In this document: positions 4,930-14,252 of the stretch, one piece after another
Numbering within the stretch: the stretch's first letter is position 1
How the letters are laid out: each line of letters begins with the position of its first letter
Assembly: GCA_958439725.1 (NCBI GenBank)
Contig: CAUBWJ010000034.1
Coordinates: forward strand, 1 to 24,503
Source: an uncultured Muribaculaceae bacterium
GTDB taxonomy: Bacteria > Bacteroidota > Bacteroidia > Bacteroidales > Muribaculaceae
DNA: 24,503 bases
Direction: 5' to 3'
The notes under the pieces: model-generated
The model's input: only the letters and a program-made list of their open reading frames with translations
Told to the model about the DNA's origin: nothing
Database searches by the model: none
Position numbers and translations under genes: made by a program

Positions 4930-7068
4930 ATGGTAAAAAGACTGACAGGTTCAATTATCCTGCTTCTCGGGCTCCTGTTTCCATTGAACACGTTCGGCGC
5001 CAACATAGTGGTGACGGTCGTGGACGAAACGGGAAGCCCGCTTGCGGGAGCCCGTATCAATCTCCCGGGGCAGAAACTCCCCATCATAGCAAATGCCGAC
5101 GGCCAGTTCAAACTGTCGGTAGCCTCCGGCAAACAGGCCAAGATTGAGGCATCACATATCGGTTTTGTGACCGAGACATTCATAGTGCGGGGATCGGATA
5201 ATAAGGAAATGACGATACAAATGACGCCCGACCCCTCCTCACTGGAGGAAGTGGTAGTGACGGCGACACGTACACCTAAAACGCTCAAGGAGGTGCCGGT
5301 GGTGACACGCCTTATCTCGGCCGACGACATAAAAAAGGCCGACGCCACCAACATTCAGGATCTTCTCACCGAGGAACTTCCCGGTCTGGAATTCGGATAC
5401 GCCATGAGCCAGGAGACATCACTCAACATGAGCGGCTTCGGAGGAAACGCCGTGCTGTTTCTTGTGGACGGCGAGCGTCTGGCAGGCGAAACGATGGACA
5501 ACGTGGACTACAACCGCCTGAACCTTGACAACGTGGGACGCGTGGAAGTGGTGAAAGGAGCTTCATCAGCCCTCTACGGCGCAAACGCTGTGGGCGGTGT
5601 GGTGAACCTCATAACACGCGAAAGCAAAGAGCCCTGGCACGCAAGCATCAACAGCCGCTACCGCAGCGCCGGACATGAATGGCGCAACGGCGCGGACATA
5701 AACTTCAATCAGGGAAAGTGGACTTCCAACACCAACGTGCAGTATTCACGCGTGAGCACCATCCATCTTACCGACGCGTTCGACACGGAATCGAAGATTC
5801 ATGATATCTACGGCGGAAATACGCTGAACATCAAGGAACGGCTTGTGTACCGCCCGACCGACAATCTTCGTCTGATAGCGCGCGGCGGTTACTTCAACCG
5901 AGTGAGCACACGCTCCAACTACGATGACCATTACAAGGACTACAATGCCGGACTCAAGGGCGTCTACACCTTCAACCCCAATCAGACCCTTGAACTCTCC
6001 TACGGTTATGACCAGTATGACAAGTCGCGATATGTGGGCGGACAGCGCACACACGACCACGACTACACCAACCGCCAGAATATAGTACACGGCCTCTACA
6101 CCCACTTCTTCGGCAACGATGCCCTAACCGTTGGCGCGGACTACATGCACGACTATCTGCTCACCTATCAGTTTGCCGACGGCACGACCCATTCACAGAA
6201 CTCGATCGACGCATTCGTGCAGTATGACTACAATCCCGTGAAATGGTTCAACGTAGTAGGCTCAGTTCGCGGCGACCACTTCTCCGCATCAAAAGAAGGT
6301 GCCATCACCAGCCGTCTGGCCACGATGTTCAAGTTCGACAAATTCTCCATCCGCGCCTCATACGCCGGCGGCTTCCGCGCTCCCACGCTAAAGGAGATGT
6401 ATATGAGCTTTGACATGGCGGGAATCCAAATGATATATGGCAATCCCGACCTTAAGCCTGAAAAAAGCCACAACTTCAATCTGGCGTTCGAGCACAACGG
6501 CATGATACGCCACAGTTTCCTGCGTGGCTCCTACAGCCTGGCACTCATGGGATACTTCAACAAGTACAACAGCCGTATCACCACCACCGACTATACGGGC
6601 CCCGACGGAGAAGAAGGCGCCCGTTACTGCAACGAGAACGGTGTGAAAGTGATGGGAATAGATTTCACCGCACGTTACCGCTCCACGATGGGCATAGGAG
6701 CCGTGGGGAGCTACAACTATCTGCATAACTCGGGCCGCACAATCGACTCGCAGTTCACCCAACCACGCACACATTCGGCCACCTGGCGTCTGGACTACGA
6801 CAAGCAGCTTTGCAGCGCCTACCGGCTCTATGCCGGCATCTCGGGCCGATACCTCTCGAAGCCGAAATCAAATTATGAGACCGACGGCGCATATTCACTA
6901 TGGAAATTCACCCTCCGGCAGACAGTGTGGAGAGGAATCGACGTGAATTTCGTAATCGAAAATCTCTTTGATTACAAGCCGAAAGTTTATTACTGGAATT
7001 CGGCTCCGACCACCGGCCGCACCTGGAACATAGGCGTTTCATTCGACATTGAGAAACTATTCAAATAA
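4930..7068 (+). CDS. hmuR: TonB-dependent outer-membrane haem receptor, HmuR-like
   Basis: A 712-residue TonB-dependent transporter. In order it has a signal peptide (about 1-23), a carboxypeptidase-regulatory-like domain (25-98), the TonB box EEVVVTATRT (106-115), a plug (about 118-230, with GASSALYGANAVGGVVNLIT) and a beta-barrel ending in the aromatic-rich strand WNIGVSFDIEKLFK. The haem-receptor boxes FRAP (482-485) and NPDL (505-508) are both present. P. gingivalis HmuR has an essential histidine between these boxes; here there is none, but M490, M492, M496 and M501 are there, M496 lying at the matching distance from FRAP. It follows the lipoprotein gene by 47 bases and precedes the chelatase gene. 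Its placement beside hmuS, hmuT, hmuU and hmuV makes haem the likely cargo; cobalamin or another tetrapyrrole is the main alternative. Confidence 0.88.
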   Translation: MVKRLTGSIILLLGLLFPLNTFGANIVVTVVDETGSPLAGARINLPGQKLPIIANADGQFKLSVASGKQAKIEASHIGFVTETFIVRGSDNKEMTIQMTPDPSSLEEVVVTATRTPKTLKEVPVVTRLISADDIKKADATNIQDLLTEELPGLEFGYAMSQETSLNMSGFGGNAVLFLVDGERLAGETMDNVDYNRLNLDNVGRVEVVKGASSALYGANAVGGVVNLITRESKEPWHASINSRYRSAGHEWRNGADINFNQGKWTSNTNVQYSRVSTIHLTDAFDTESKIHDIYGGNTLNIKERLVYRPTDNLRLIARGGYFNRVSTRSNYDDHYKDYNAGLKGVYTFNPNQTLELSYGYDQYDKSRYVGGQRTHDHDYTNRQNIVHGLYTHFFGNDALTVGADYMHDYLLTYQFADGTTHSQNSIDAFVQYDYNPVKWFNVVGSVRGDHFSASKEGAITSRLATMFKFDKFSIRASYAGGFRAPTLKEMYMSFDMAGIQMIYGNPDLKPEKSHNFNLAFEHNGMIRHSFLRGSYSLALMGYFNKYNSRITTTDYTGPDGEEGARYCNENGVKVMGIDFTARYRSTMGIGAVGSYNYLHNSGRTIDSQFTQPRTHSATWRLDYDKQLCSAYRLYAGISGRYLSKPKSNYETDGAYSLWKFTLRQTVWRGIDVNFVIENLFDYKPKVYYWNSAPTTGRTWNIGVSFDIEKLFK

Positions 7069-7095
7069 CTACTGAATGACACTGTGATAACAGAT

Positions 7096-10000
7096 ATGAC
7101 ACGACGTAAAATAATAATCATTTCAATTTGCTGTGCCCTCCTGCTGGGCACGGCAATTTTGCTATGGAAAATGTACGCTTCGCCCACAAGGATAGCGTTC
7201 GTAAATTACCAGGCAATCACACTCGGCCAGATCTCGAAGGCCAACGACAATTCTTTCATCAAGATAGAGGAACTTCCCACCGACCGCCTCGACAAAGCGT
7301 CGGACTACGATATGGTGATGGTGTTCGGAATGGGACTTCGCCTCACCGACGAGCAGCGCCGGGAGCTGGTGAAAGCTGCCGAATCGGGCACACCGGTGAT
7401 AACTCCCGGAGCCACCAATCCCCAGAACTACATAGTGTCGGTGGATTCGCTGGATGCCGAGTATCTCAAGCAATACCTTGCCGGAGGCCAGACAAACTAC
7501 CGGAACATGCTACGGTTCATCCGCAAGTTCATAGACGGTAAAAAATTGTTTGCCCCGATGCCCGGAGATCCCCAGGTATCGGCCTCGTCGCTCCTCTACT
7601 ATCCATCGGACAACGACGACCTCAGCTTCGGATCAGTGGCAGAATACGAGAAATGGCTCCGCGAAACAGGCCGATGGAAAGAAAACGCCCCGAAAATCAT
7701 ACTGACAGGCCAGATGGGCGTACCCGACAGCCTGACGGCAGCGCTGGAGCGCACGGGAAACATGGTCTATCCCGTAAACTCCATACAGCTATTCATAGCC
7801 AGACACCATGCCGATTCCGTAGGGGCATCAGCCATAGTCAACATGGCCCACGGCCGCATGGGCGACATGGTGAGAGACTACCTTACCACCAACAACATCA
7901 TTCTCTTCTCTCCCCTCAACGCCAACCGTGACTACGATGAATGGATGAACGACAAAATGGGCATGAGCGGCGGCTTCATGTCGCAGAGCATCGTCACTCC
8001 GGAGATTGACGGCGCCGTGAGACCCTACACCCTCTTCGCCCACTTCACAGGCGATGACGGGCTCCCATACGTTCAGGCTATTCCCGACCGTCTGACCGAC
8101 TTCGTGGCGACGATAAACAACTACCTTGCCCTGCGCACTAAGCCCAATTCAGAGAAACGCGTGGCGATATTCTATTTCAAAGGCCCGGGCCAGAATTCAC
8201 TGGTGGCGGAAGGCATGGAAGTGGCTCCGTCGCTTTTCAACCTTCTCACACGCCTGAAGAGCGAGGGCTACAAAGTGGATGGTCTTCCTTCTACGGCACA
8301 AGGGCTTGAGGAACTTCTGGCCGAGAACGGCAAGGTGTTCAACGATTATGCCACCGGCGCCAAAGCCGAGTTTGTAAAAAAGAATTCTCCTGAAATAATC
8401 ACGAAAGAGCAGTATGACCAATGGTGTGCCTCAAGCTTTTCGCCAGAAATGAGGACGGAAATAGACGGCGTGGACGGAGAATTTCCCGGCCACGGCCTGA
8501 GCGATGAGGAAGGCAACCTTGCGCTGTCGCGAGTAAGACTCGGAAACGTAGTGCTTATTCCCCAGACCTCGGCAGGCATAGGTGATGACGATTTCAAAAT
8601 AGTGCACGGCACCGATGCCGCTCCTCCCCACAACTACACAGCCGCTTATCTCTGGGCCCGCCACGGCTTCAAAGCCGATGCCCTTATGCACTTCGGAGCT
8701 CACGGCTCGCTGGAATTCACACCACGCAAACAGGTGGCTCTAAGCGACAACGACTGGCCCGACCGCCTGGTAGGCACTATGCCCCACTTCTACGTGTGGG
8801 CCACCTCCAATGTCGGTGAGGCCATGATTGCCAAGCGCCGTTCATACGCTACCATCATCAACTATCTCACTCCCCCCTTCATGGAAAGCGGCGTCAGAGG
8901 CATATACAAGAATCTCACCGATGCCATAGCTTCCTACAACAAGATTGCGGGCAGCGATAATCCCGACCCAAAGGCCGTGGAACGCGCCGCACTGCTGGTC
9001 AAGAAATATACCGTAGAGCTTGGCATACACCGTGAGCTGCGTCTCGACAGCATTACCGGAAAACCATACGCGGCCGACGAAATAGCCCGCATCGACAACT
9101 TTGCCGACGAACTTGCAAACGAAAAAATCAACGGAGCCCTATATGTGATGGGGCAACCGTATTCCCCCGACCATATAAAGTCGACTGTCAACGCCATGAC
9201 GGTTGACCCCATTGCCTACTCACTCAACAAACTTTCGGGAGGCAAAAAGGGTCTGACCGCATGCCGCGCCACAGCGCAAACGCTGGTAAAGGAGATTCTG
9301 GCATCGCCCAAGGATATAGATGACAAAGAGATAGCACGTATAGCCGGCATGACACAGGCCGAACTCGACTCAGCCCGCAGTATCATGGAAAAAGTGGAAG
9401 GCTCGAAAGATATGCTCAACCGCATGATGATACTCGGCTCCATGGCCCCAGCTCCCAAACAGACGATTTCGAAAATAGCCGACCGTCCCGCGACTTCAGG
9501 CCATCGCGGCATGCTGCCGGGAATGTCGCCCGAAAAAGCCCTTGCAATGGCCAAGAAGATGGGCGCCGATCCCGAAGCACTGAAAAAAATGGAGAATGCC
9601 CTGAAAAAGAAAAAAGGCATGGGCGGCGCTCCGGGTCAGAAAACGGGAGGCCACGGCATGGGAGCCGAGCCTGAAATCACCAAGGAGCAGCTGGAATTCG
9701 CCACAGCCGTAACCGAAGTGGAACGTGCGCTCAGAAATGTGGGCCGGTATCGCGACGCGCTCCTGCAAAGCCCGGGCGGCGAAATCGACGCCATAGTAAG
9801 CGCTTTGGCCGGAGGATTCGTAGCTCCCACCTCGGGAGGGGATCCGGTGCTCAACCCCGAGATACTCCCCACGGGCCGCAACATGTTTGCAGTGAATGCC
9901 GAGGAAACTCCCTCGATGGTGGCTTGGGAAAAAGGCAAAGACCTTGCCGACAAAACCATAGCCATGTATCGCAAAGCCCACAATGACTCCATACCTCGCA

Positions 10001-11373
10001 AGGTAAGCTACACACTGTGGAGCAGCGAGTTCATTGAGACCGAAGGCGCCACAATAGCCCAGATTCTCTATATGCTGGGAGTGGAGCCGGTGCGCGACCC
10101 GTTCGGACGCGTGACGGATCTTCGTCTCATTCCATCGGCTGAGCTCGGTCGCCCGAGAATAGACGTTGTGGTACAGACCTCAGGACAGCTCCGCGACCTG
10201 GCCGCCTCACGCCTCTTTCTCATAGGCCGCGCCGTGAAGATGGCAGCCGAAGCCAAGGACTCCGAATTCCCCAACCTCGTAGCCGAGGGCGTGGTTGAAT
10301 CTGAAAAAGTCCTCGTGGAAAAAGGCGTGTCGCCCAAAGAGGCCCGCGAGCTTTCCACCGCCCGCGTGTTCGGTGGCGTGAACGGCAATTACGGAACCGG
10401 AATACAGGGAATGGTAGAGGCCGGCGACCGCTGGGAAAAAGACAGCGAAATCGCCGAGACCTACCTCCACAATATGGGAGCGAACTACGGCAGTGAGGAA
10501 GACTGGGAATCAGTGCGCGAACACGCGCTGGAAGCCGCGCTTACAAGCACCGACGTAGTGGTGCAGCCCCGACAGAGCAACACCTGGGGAGCGTTGAGCC
10601 TCGACCACGTGTATGAATTCATGGGCGGCATGAACCTTGCCGTAAGAAACGTGACCGGAAAGGATCCAGATGCCTATCTGAGCGATTACCGCAACCGCAA
10701 CAATGCCAAAATGCAGGAAGTGAAAGAGGCCATAGGCATAGAGAGCCGCACCACAATACTGAACCCCAACTATGTGGCCGAGAAGATGAAAGGCGGAGCC
10801 GGCGATGCATCATCAATAGCCGACGTGATCCGCAACACCTACGGATGGAACGTGATGAAGCCCGACGTGATTGACAATGAGCTGTGGGACGGCATATACG
10901 AGACCTACGTGACCGACCGCAACAACCTCGGAACGAAAAAATATTTCTCCGACGTGAATCCCGCCGCCCTTCAGGAAATAACCGCCGTGATGCTCGAAAC
11001 CGCAAGAAAAGGCATGTGGAAGGCCACTCCGGGGCAGATAAAGACGCTGTCGGAACTGCATACCGAAATGGTTGACAAATACGGGGCGGCCTGCTCGGGA
11101 TTTGTATGTGACAATGCCAAACTGCGCGACTTCATCTCGCAAAACGTAGACAAGAACACCGCAAGCCAGTATAACGACAAAGTGGCACAGGTGCGCAATG
11201 AGAAAATCAACGACAACTCAGGCACGGTGATGAAGCGCGACCAACTCAACCAGACCGATACGGTGACCACCCATATCGACGGACTGATTGTGGCTGTGAT
11301 CGTGTTTATCGTACTTGCGATTTTTGTTATACTTTTGCGGAGAAAAAGGAAAAAGGACAGCGAAAGACAATGA
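7096..11373 (+). CDS. hmuS: HmuS: membrane-anchored CobN/Mg-chelatase-like haem dechelatase
   Basis: A 1425-residue CobN-family protein from ATG 7096; an in-frame GTG at 7084 would add four residues. An N-terminal anchor follows a basic MTRRK, and a second helix near the C-terminus (VAVIVFIVLAIFVILL) is followed by RRKRKK, so the large middle part should face the periplasm. Chelatase marks are LMHFGAHGSLEFTPRKQVAL (about 530-549) and GGDPVLNPEILPTGRN (about 914-929). An insertion at about 797-862 is rich in G, K, M and H and looks like a flexible linker. HmuS of Bacteroides is reported to remove iron from haem without oxygen, leaving the porphyrin whole. No cobalamin-synthesis genes are nearby, which argues against a cobaltochelatase role. 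It overlaps hmuT by four bases (ATGA). Confidence 0.9.
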   Translation: MTRRKIIIISICCALLLGTAILLWKMYASPTRIAFVNYQAITLGQISKANDNSFIKIEELPTDRLDKASDYDMVMVFGMGLRLTDEQRRELVKAAESGTPVITPGATNPQNYIVSVDSLDAEYLKQYLAGGQTNYRNMLRFIRKFIDGKKLFAPMPGDPQVSASSLLYYPSDNDDLSFGSVAEYEKWLRETGRWKENAPKIILTGQMGVPDSLTAALERTGNMVYPVNSIQLFIARHHADSVGASAIVNMAHGRMGDMVRDYLTTNNIILFSPLNANRDYDEWMNDKMGMSGGFMSQSIVTPEIDGAVRPYTLFAHFTGDDGLPYVQAIPDRLTDFVATINNYLALRTKPNSEKRVAIFYFKGPGQNSLVAEGMEVAPSLFNLLTRLKSEGYKVDGLPSTAQGLEELLAENGKVFNDYATGAKAEFVKKNSPEIITKEQYDQWCASSFSPEMRTEIDGVDGEFPGHGLSDEEGNLALSRVRLGNVVLIPQTSAGIGDDDFKIVHGTDAAPPHNYTAAYLWARHGFKADALMHFGAHGSLEFTPRKQVALSDNDWPDRLVGTMPHFYVWATSNVGEAMIAKRRSYATIINYLTPPFMESGVRGIYKNLTDAIASYNKIAGSDNPDPKAVERAALLVKKYTVELGIHRELRLDSITGKPYAADEIARIDNFADELANEKINGALYVMGQPYSPDHIKSTVNAMTVDPIAYSLNKLSGGKKGLTACRATAQTLVKEILASPKDIDDKEIARIAGMTQAELDSARSIMEKVEGSKDMLNRMMILGSMAPAPKQTISKIADRPATSGHRGMLPGMSPEKALAMAKKMGADPEALKKMENALKKKKGMGGAPGQKTGGHGMGAEPEITKEQLEFATAVTEVERALRNVGRYRDALLQSPGGEIDAIVSALAGGFVAPTSGGDPVLNPEILPTGRNMFAVNAEETPSMVAWEKGKDLADKTIAMYRKAHNDSIPRKVSYTLWSSEFIETEGATIAQILYMLGVEPVRDPFGRVTDLRLIPSAELGRPRIDVVVQTSGQLRDLAASRLFLIGRAVKMAAEAKDSEFPNLVAEGVVESEKVLVEKGVSPKEARELSTARVFGGVNGNYGTGIQGMVEAGDRWEKDSEIAETYLHNMGANYGSEEDWESVREHALEAALTSTDVVVQPRQSNTWGALSLDHVYEFMGGMNLAVRNVTGKDPDAYLSDYRNRNNAKMQEVKEAIGIESRTTILNPNYVAEKMKGGAGDASSIADVIRNTYGWNVMKPDVIDNELWDGIYETYVTDRNNLGTKKYFSDVNPAALQEITAVMLETARKGMWKATPGQIKTLSELHTEMVDKYGAACSGFVCDNAKLRDFISQNVDKNTASQYNDKVAQVRNEKINDNSGTVMKRDQLNQTDTVTTHIDGLIVAVIVFIVLAIFVILLRRKRKKDSERQ

Positions 11374-12065
11374 AAATAGTCGTAATGATAATAATGATAC
11401 TTGTGGCGATGAGTTTCGTTCTGAAACTCACCTGCCACAAGCTTTCAGGACGCATAATACTCTGCGCGCTTGCCGCGCTGTTTACCGGCATGGCATGGCC
11501 CTACGCCGCCATACAGTCGAAGACCCAGATCGCATCGTGGCTCATGCAGCCGCAACTCATGCTCGACACATCCGTGGTGCTGACCATAGACGTTTTCCTG
11601 CAGATAGCATTCTGTGTGCTCGCCATCCGCAGCTGGACCGGCAACCGCATGACCACGATAGAAAAATGGGGCTACCGGCTGCTCCTCTGGATTCCCGGCC
11701 TACTGATATTCCCTGTGCTGTTCTCAGTGCTTGTGGAAGTGGTGTTCGCCTTTCCGGGAGCTGATTTCGCCATGCTCGGATGGTGTACGGCCGCCGCAGT
11801 GTTCGCAATCTTCATAGTCGCCGCATGGCTTGCCAAAGAGGCGCTTCCGGAAACCGACCTGCGAATAGAACTGATTTTCTTGGTCAACATCATAATAGGC
11901 GCCCTTGGAATAATAGCTACCGTCAACGGCCGCACGGCGGCCGCCGGAACCAACACGGTTGAATGGTGGCCGCTCACCGCCTTCATGGGACTGGTGGCAG
12001 CGGGCCTGGTAGCCGGATTCATCATCAACAAATATCAGACAAACAAAAAAATTTCAAGAATATGA
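11370..12065 (+). CDS. hmuT: HmuT: polytopic inner-membrane protein of the hmu locus
   Basis: A 231-residue protein made almost wholly of hydrophobic segments, at about 1-18, 27-48, 66-87, 102-128, 134-154, 165-184 and 201-220, so six or seven membrane helices. No enzyme motif is visible. Its identity rests mainly on position: between the CobN-like gene and an ExbB-like gene, as in the hmuS-hmuT-hmuU-hmuV order of P. gingivalis. It starts in a 4-base ATGA overlap with hmuS and ends in another with hmuU, so its translation is probably coupled to both. It may hold the chelatase and motor proteins together in the membrane or carry porphyrin or iron; the sequence does not decide. The name is by locus, not by a diagnostic motif. 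Confidence 0.7.
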   Translation: MKIVVMIIMILVAMSFVLKLTCHKLSGRIILCALAALFTGMAWPYAAIQSKTQIASWLMQPQLMLDTSVVLTIDVFLQIAFCVLAIRSWTGNRMTTIEKWGYRLLLWIPGLLIFPVLFSVLVEVVFAFPGADFAMLGWCTAAAVFAIFIVAAWLAKEALPETDLRIELIFLVNIIIGALGIIATVNGRTAAAGTNTVEWWPLTAFMGLVAAGLVAGFIINKYQTNKKISRI

Positions 12066-12667
12066 ATGTAATTTCCAATATCCTCTACTGGATTTCCACC
12101 GGACTTCTCGTGCCGGTGATTGTACTCCTGATTTTCTTTTTCATCCGCGCTCTGATACTGATAGGAGTATTTTTCGGCGAATATATCCGCGTAAGAAAAA
12201 CTTCGGGAAAAATCTACGACAATATCAATTCCGTGAACGCTTCCAATATCGACCAGTTCCGCGAGTCATTACCCGAAAACCCCGCGAGCATCACCGAAGC
12301 CTACCTCAAAAAGATAATAGACAATGCCGGAAACGAGGCCAAGACAGACCTTCTGCTGAGCGAATTCGAAATAGAGGCCGACAAAAAAATATCCACCTCC
12401 AAAGTCCTCACGAAGATGGGCCCGATACTGGGCCTGATGGGAACGCTCATACCTATGGGACCGGCACTGGTGGGACTGGCTTCGGGCGACATCGCCTCCA
12501 TGGCCTACAACATGCAGGTGGCATTTGCCACTACGGTAGTGGGTCTGGTGGTAAGCGCCATCGGTTTCACCACCCAGCAGGCAAAAGAACGGTGGGCGGC
12601 CAAAGACCTCACCGTGCTCGAATACATAGCCAACATTGTCAACGATAAAAAGGAATGCGCAAAATGA
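12062..12667 (+). CDS. hmuU: HmuU: MotA/TolQ/ExbB-type proton-channel protein
   Basis: A 201-residue member of the MotA/TolQ/ExbB family. ATG 12062 was chosen because it forms the same ATGA overlap as its neighbours; the frame stays open upstream to 11963 but that part lies inside hmuT. Helices are at about 10-38, 121-142 and 150-170. The family mark is KMGPILGLMGTLIPMGPAL (about 118-136), followed by MAYNMQVAFATTVVGLVVS. Such proteins form proton-driven motors that energise outer-membrane transporters or move large complexes. Together with hmuV it looks like an ExbB/ExbD-style pair devoted to this locus, perhaps coupling proton flow to the receptor or to HmuS. Only the family is sure; which partner it drives is inference. 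Confidence 0.85.
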   Translation: MNVISNILYWISTGLLVPVIVLLIFFFIRALILIGVFFGEYIRVRKTSGKIYDNINSVNASNIDQFRESLPENPASITEAYLKKIIDNAGNEAKTDLLLSEFEIEADKKISTSKVLTKMGPILGLMGTLIPMGPALVGLASGDIASMAYNMQVAFATTVVGLVVSAIGFTTQQAKERWAAKDLTVLEYIANIVNDKKECAK

Positions 12668-12996
12668 GACGTCACCGCCGCTCACTGCTGAACCGCCGCG
12701 AGGACTCCGACCCCATGAGCGTGGTCAGCAACCTGTTTGATGTGGCAATGGTGTTTGCCGTTGCCCTGATGGTGGCTTTGGTAAGCCGCTACAACATGAC
12801 CGAGATGTTCTCGCAGGAAGACTTTACAATGGTGAAGAACCCCGGAAAAGAGAATATGGAAATCATAACCAAGGAAGGCGAGAAAATCAACCGCTATACG
12901 CCGTCGGAAGACAACAGCGCTGCCGGCAACAAGGGTAAACGCGTAGGTGTGGCCTACGAACTTGAAAACGGCGATATAATCTATGTGCCCGAATAA
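12664..12996 (+). CDS. hmuV: HmuV: DUF2149 single-helix protein, likely partner of HmuU
   Basis: A 110-residue protein from ATG 12664, which overlaps the hmuU stop by four bases (ATGA). An ATG nine bases earlier (12655) is also possible, but AAGGA at 12650-12654 sits at normal ribosome-binding distance from 12664. The protein has a basic N-terminus, one helix at about 23-41 (LFDVAMVFAVALMVALV) and a small soluble domain ending GDIIYVPE. DPMSVVSNLFDVAMVF and GKRVGVAYELENGDI are typical of DUF2149, a family that usually lies next to ExbB-like genes. The one-helix-plus-periplasmic-domain plan is that of ExbD, TolR and MotB. It ends the hmu unit; purT follows with its own promoter. Confidence 0.85.
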   Translation: MRRHRRSLLNRREDSDPMSVVSNLFDVAMVFAVALMVALVSRYNMTEMFSQEDFTMVKNPGKENMEIITKEGEKINRYTPSEDNSAAGNKGKRVGVAYELENGDIIYVPE

Positions 12997-13020
12997 GGAA
13001 GGAATTTCCGGCTAATGTTG

Positions 13021-13028
13021 TAACTTTG
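13021..13028 (+). promoter_or_regulatory. -7 promoter box of purT
   Basis: TAACTTTG matches the Bacteroidetes -7 consensus exactly and is followed by a 27-base AT-rich stretch before the purT ATG. I see no good -33 box at the usual distance, so strength is uncertain. There is also no clear terminator between hmuV and this point, so some read-through from hmu is possible. Confidence 0.5.
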
Positions 13029-13055
13029 CAGAAATTTCTACTTTAATTACAAAAA

Positions 13056-14252
13056 ATGGCTAAAATAGGATCTGTTATGACCGGCGCGGGCCGGAAGGCT
13101 CTGCTTCTGGGCAGTGGCGAACTTGGTAAAGAAGTGGCAATAGAGCTTCAGCGTTATAATGTGGAGGTAGTGGCATGCGACCGTTATGCCAACGCACCCG
13201 CCATGCAGGTGGCCCACCGCAGCTATGTGCTGAACATGCTCGACGGCGAGGCACTGCGCGAAGTGATAGAACGCGAGAAACCCGACCATATCATACCCGA
13301 GGTGGAAGCAATAGCCACCCCTACCCTGGTGGAACTTGAGAAAGAGGGATACCACGTGACCCCCACTGCCACCGCGGCATGGCTCACCATGAACCGCGAA
13401 GGCATACGCCGCCTTGCAGCCGAGAAGCTTGGCGTGAAGACTTCGCGTTACCGCTTCGCCTCGACCTACGATGAATTCAAGGAGGCTGTGGAAGAAATCG
13501 GCATTCCCTGCGTGGTGAAACCCATCATGAGTTCCTCTGGTCACGGACAGAGCACCATAAAATCGGCCGACGCTGTAGACGCGGCATGGCACACCGCCCA
13601 GGAAGGCGGACGCGCCGGTGCCGGAAGAGTAATAGTTGAGGGATTCGTGGATTTCGACTACGAAATAACCCTGCTCACGGTAAGAAGCGTGAGCGGCACC
13701 ACATACTGCGAGCCCATAGGCCACGTGCAGATAGAAGGCGACTACCGTTACAGCTGGCAACCCCAGCCGATGAGCGACAAGGCGCTTCAGAACGCAAAAG
13801 AGATTGCGAAAAAGGTGACTGACGCCCTCGGCGGTTACGGCATATTCGGTGTGGAGCTGTTTGTGAAAGACGATGAAGTGATATTCAGCGAGGTTTCTCC
13901 CCGCCCCCACGACACCGGAATGGTGACAATGATATCGCAGGACCTGAGCGAGTTCGGACTGCACGCCCGCGCCCTTCTGGGTCTGCCGGTGCCTGAAATC
14001 CGTTTCTACGGTCCCTCGGCGTCGCGCGCCATTGTGGTGGAAGGCGACACCGACACCATAGAGATGGACTGCCTGGAGGAGGTGCTTTCCGAACCGGGCA
14101 CACAGATGCGCATATTCGGCAAGCCCGAAATAAAAGGACACCGCCGCATGGGTGTGATACTCGCAACGGCCGATACCGTTGACGAAGCCCGCGCCAAAGC
14201 CGAACGCGCATACGAAAAACTGCGCGTGAACGTGCTTCCGCGCTCTAAATAA
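13056..14252 (+). CDS. purT: Formate-dependent GAR transformylase (PurT)
   Basis: A 398-residue ATP-grasp enzyme that makes formylglycinamide ribonucleotide from GAR, formate and ATP, step three of purine synthesis, without folate. Visible marks are the N-terminal GSGELGKEVAIELQRY (about 19-34), PEVEAIATPTLVELE, the ATP-grasp region with CVVKPIMSSSGHGQS, the FDYEITLLTVR segment, and the metal- and substrate-binding EVSPRPHDTGMVTM. The C-terminal KPEIKGHRRMGVILA is also typical. Length is normal for the family. The ATG at 13056 follows its own -7 box at 13021. It is convergent with radA, with only 21 bases between the stop codons. Nothing in its sequence links it to the hmu genes upstream. Confidence 0.95.
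   Translation: MAKIGSVMTGAGRKALLLGSGELGKEVAIELQRYNVEVVACDRYANAPAMQVAHRSYVLNMLDGEALREVIEREKPDHIIPEVEAIATPTLVELEKEGYHVTPTATAAWLTMNREGIRRLAAEKLGVKTSRYRFASTYDEFKEAVEEIGIPCVVKPIMSSSGHGQSTIKSADAVDAAWHTAQEGGRAGAGRVIVEGFVDFDYEITLLTVRSVSGTTYCEPIGHVQIEGDYRYSWQPQPMSDKALQNAKEIAKKVTDALGGYGIFGVELFVKDDEVIFSEVSPRPHDTGMVTMISQDLSEFGLHARALLGLPVPEIRFYGPSASRAIVVEGDTDTIEMDCLEEVLSEPGTQMRIFGKPEIKGHRRMGVILATADTVDEARAKAERAYEKLRVNVLPRSK

Noticed and set aside
7096..11373. Cobaltochelatase CobN for cobalamin synthesis
   Set aside because: The protein has membrane anchors at both ends, no cob/cbi genes are nearby, and the order with receptor, ExbB-like and DUF2149 genes matches hmu.
13047..14141. Long minus-strand frame opposite purT
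   Set aside because: Mirror of a firmly identified gene; its His/Val/Tyr-rich composition is typical of an antisense frame in GC-rich DNA.
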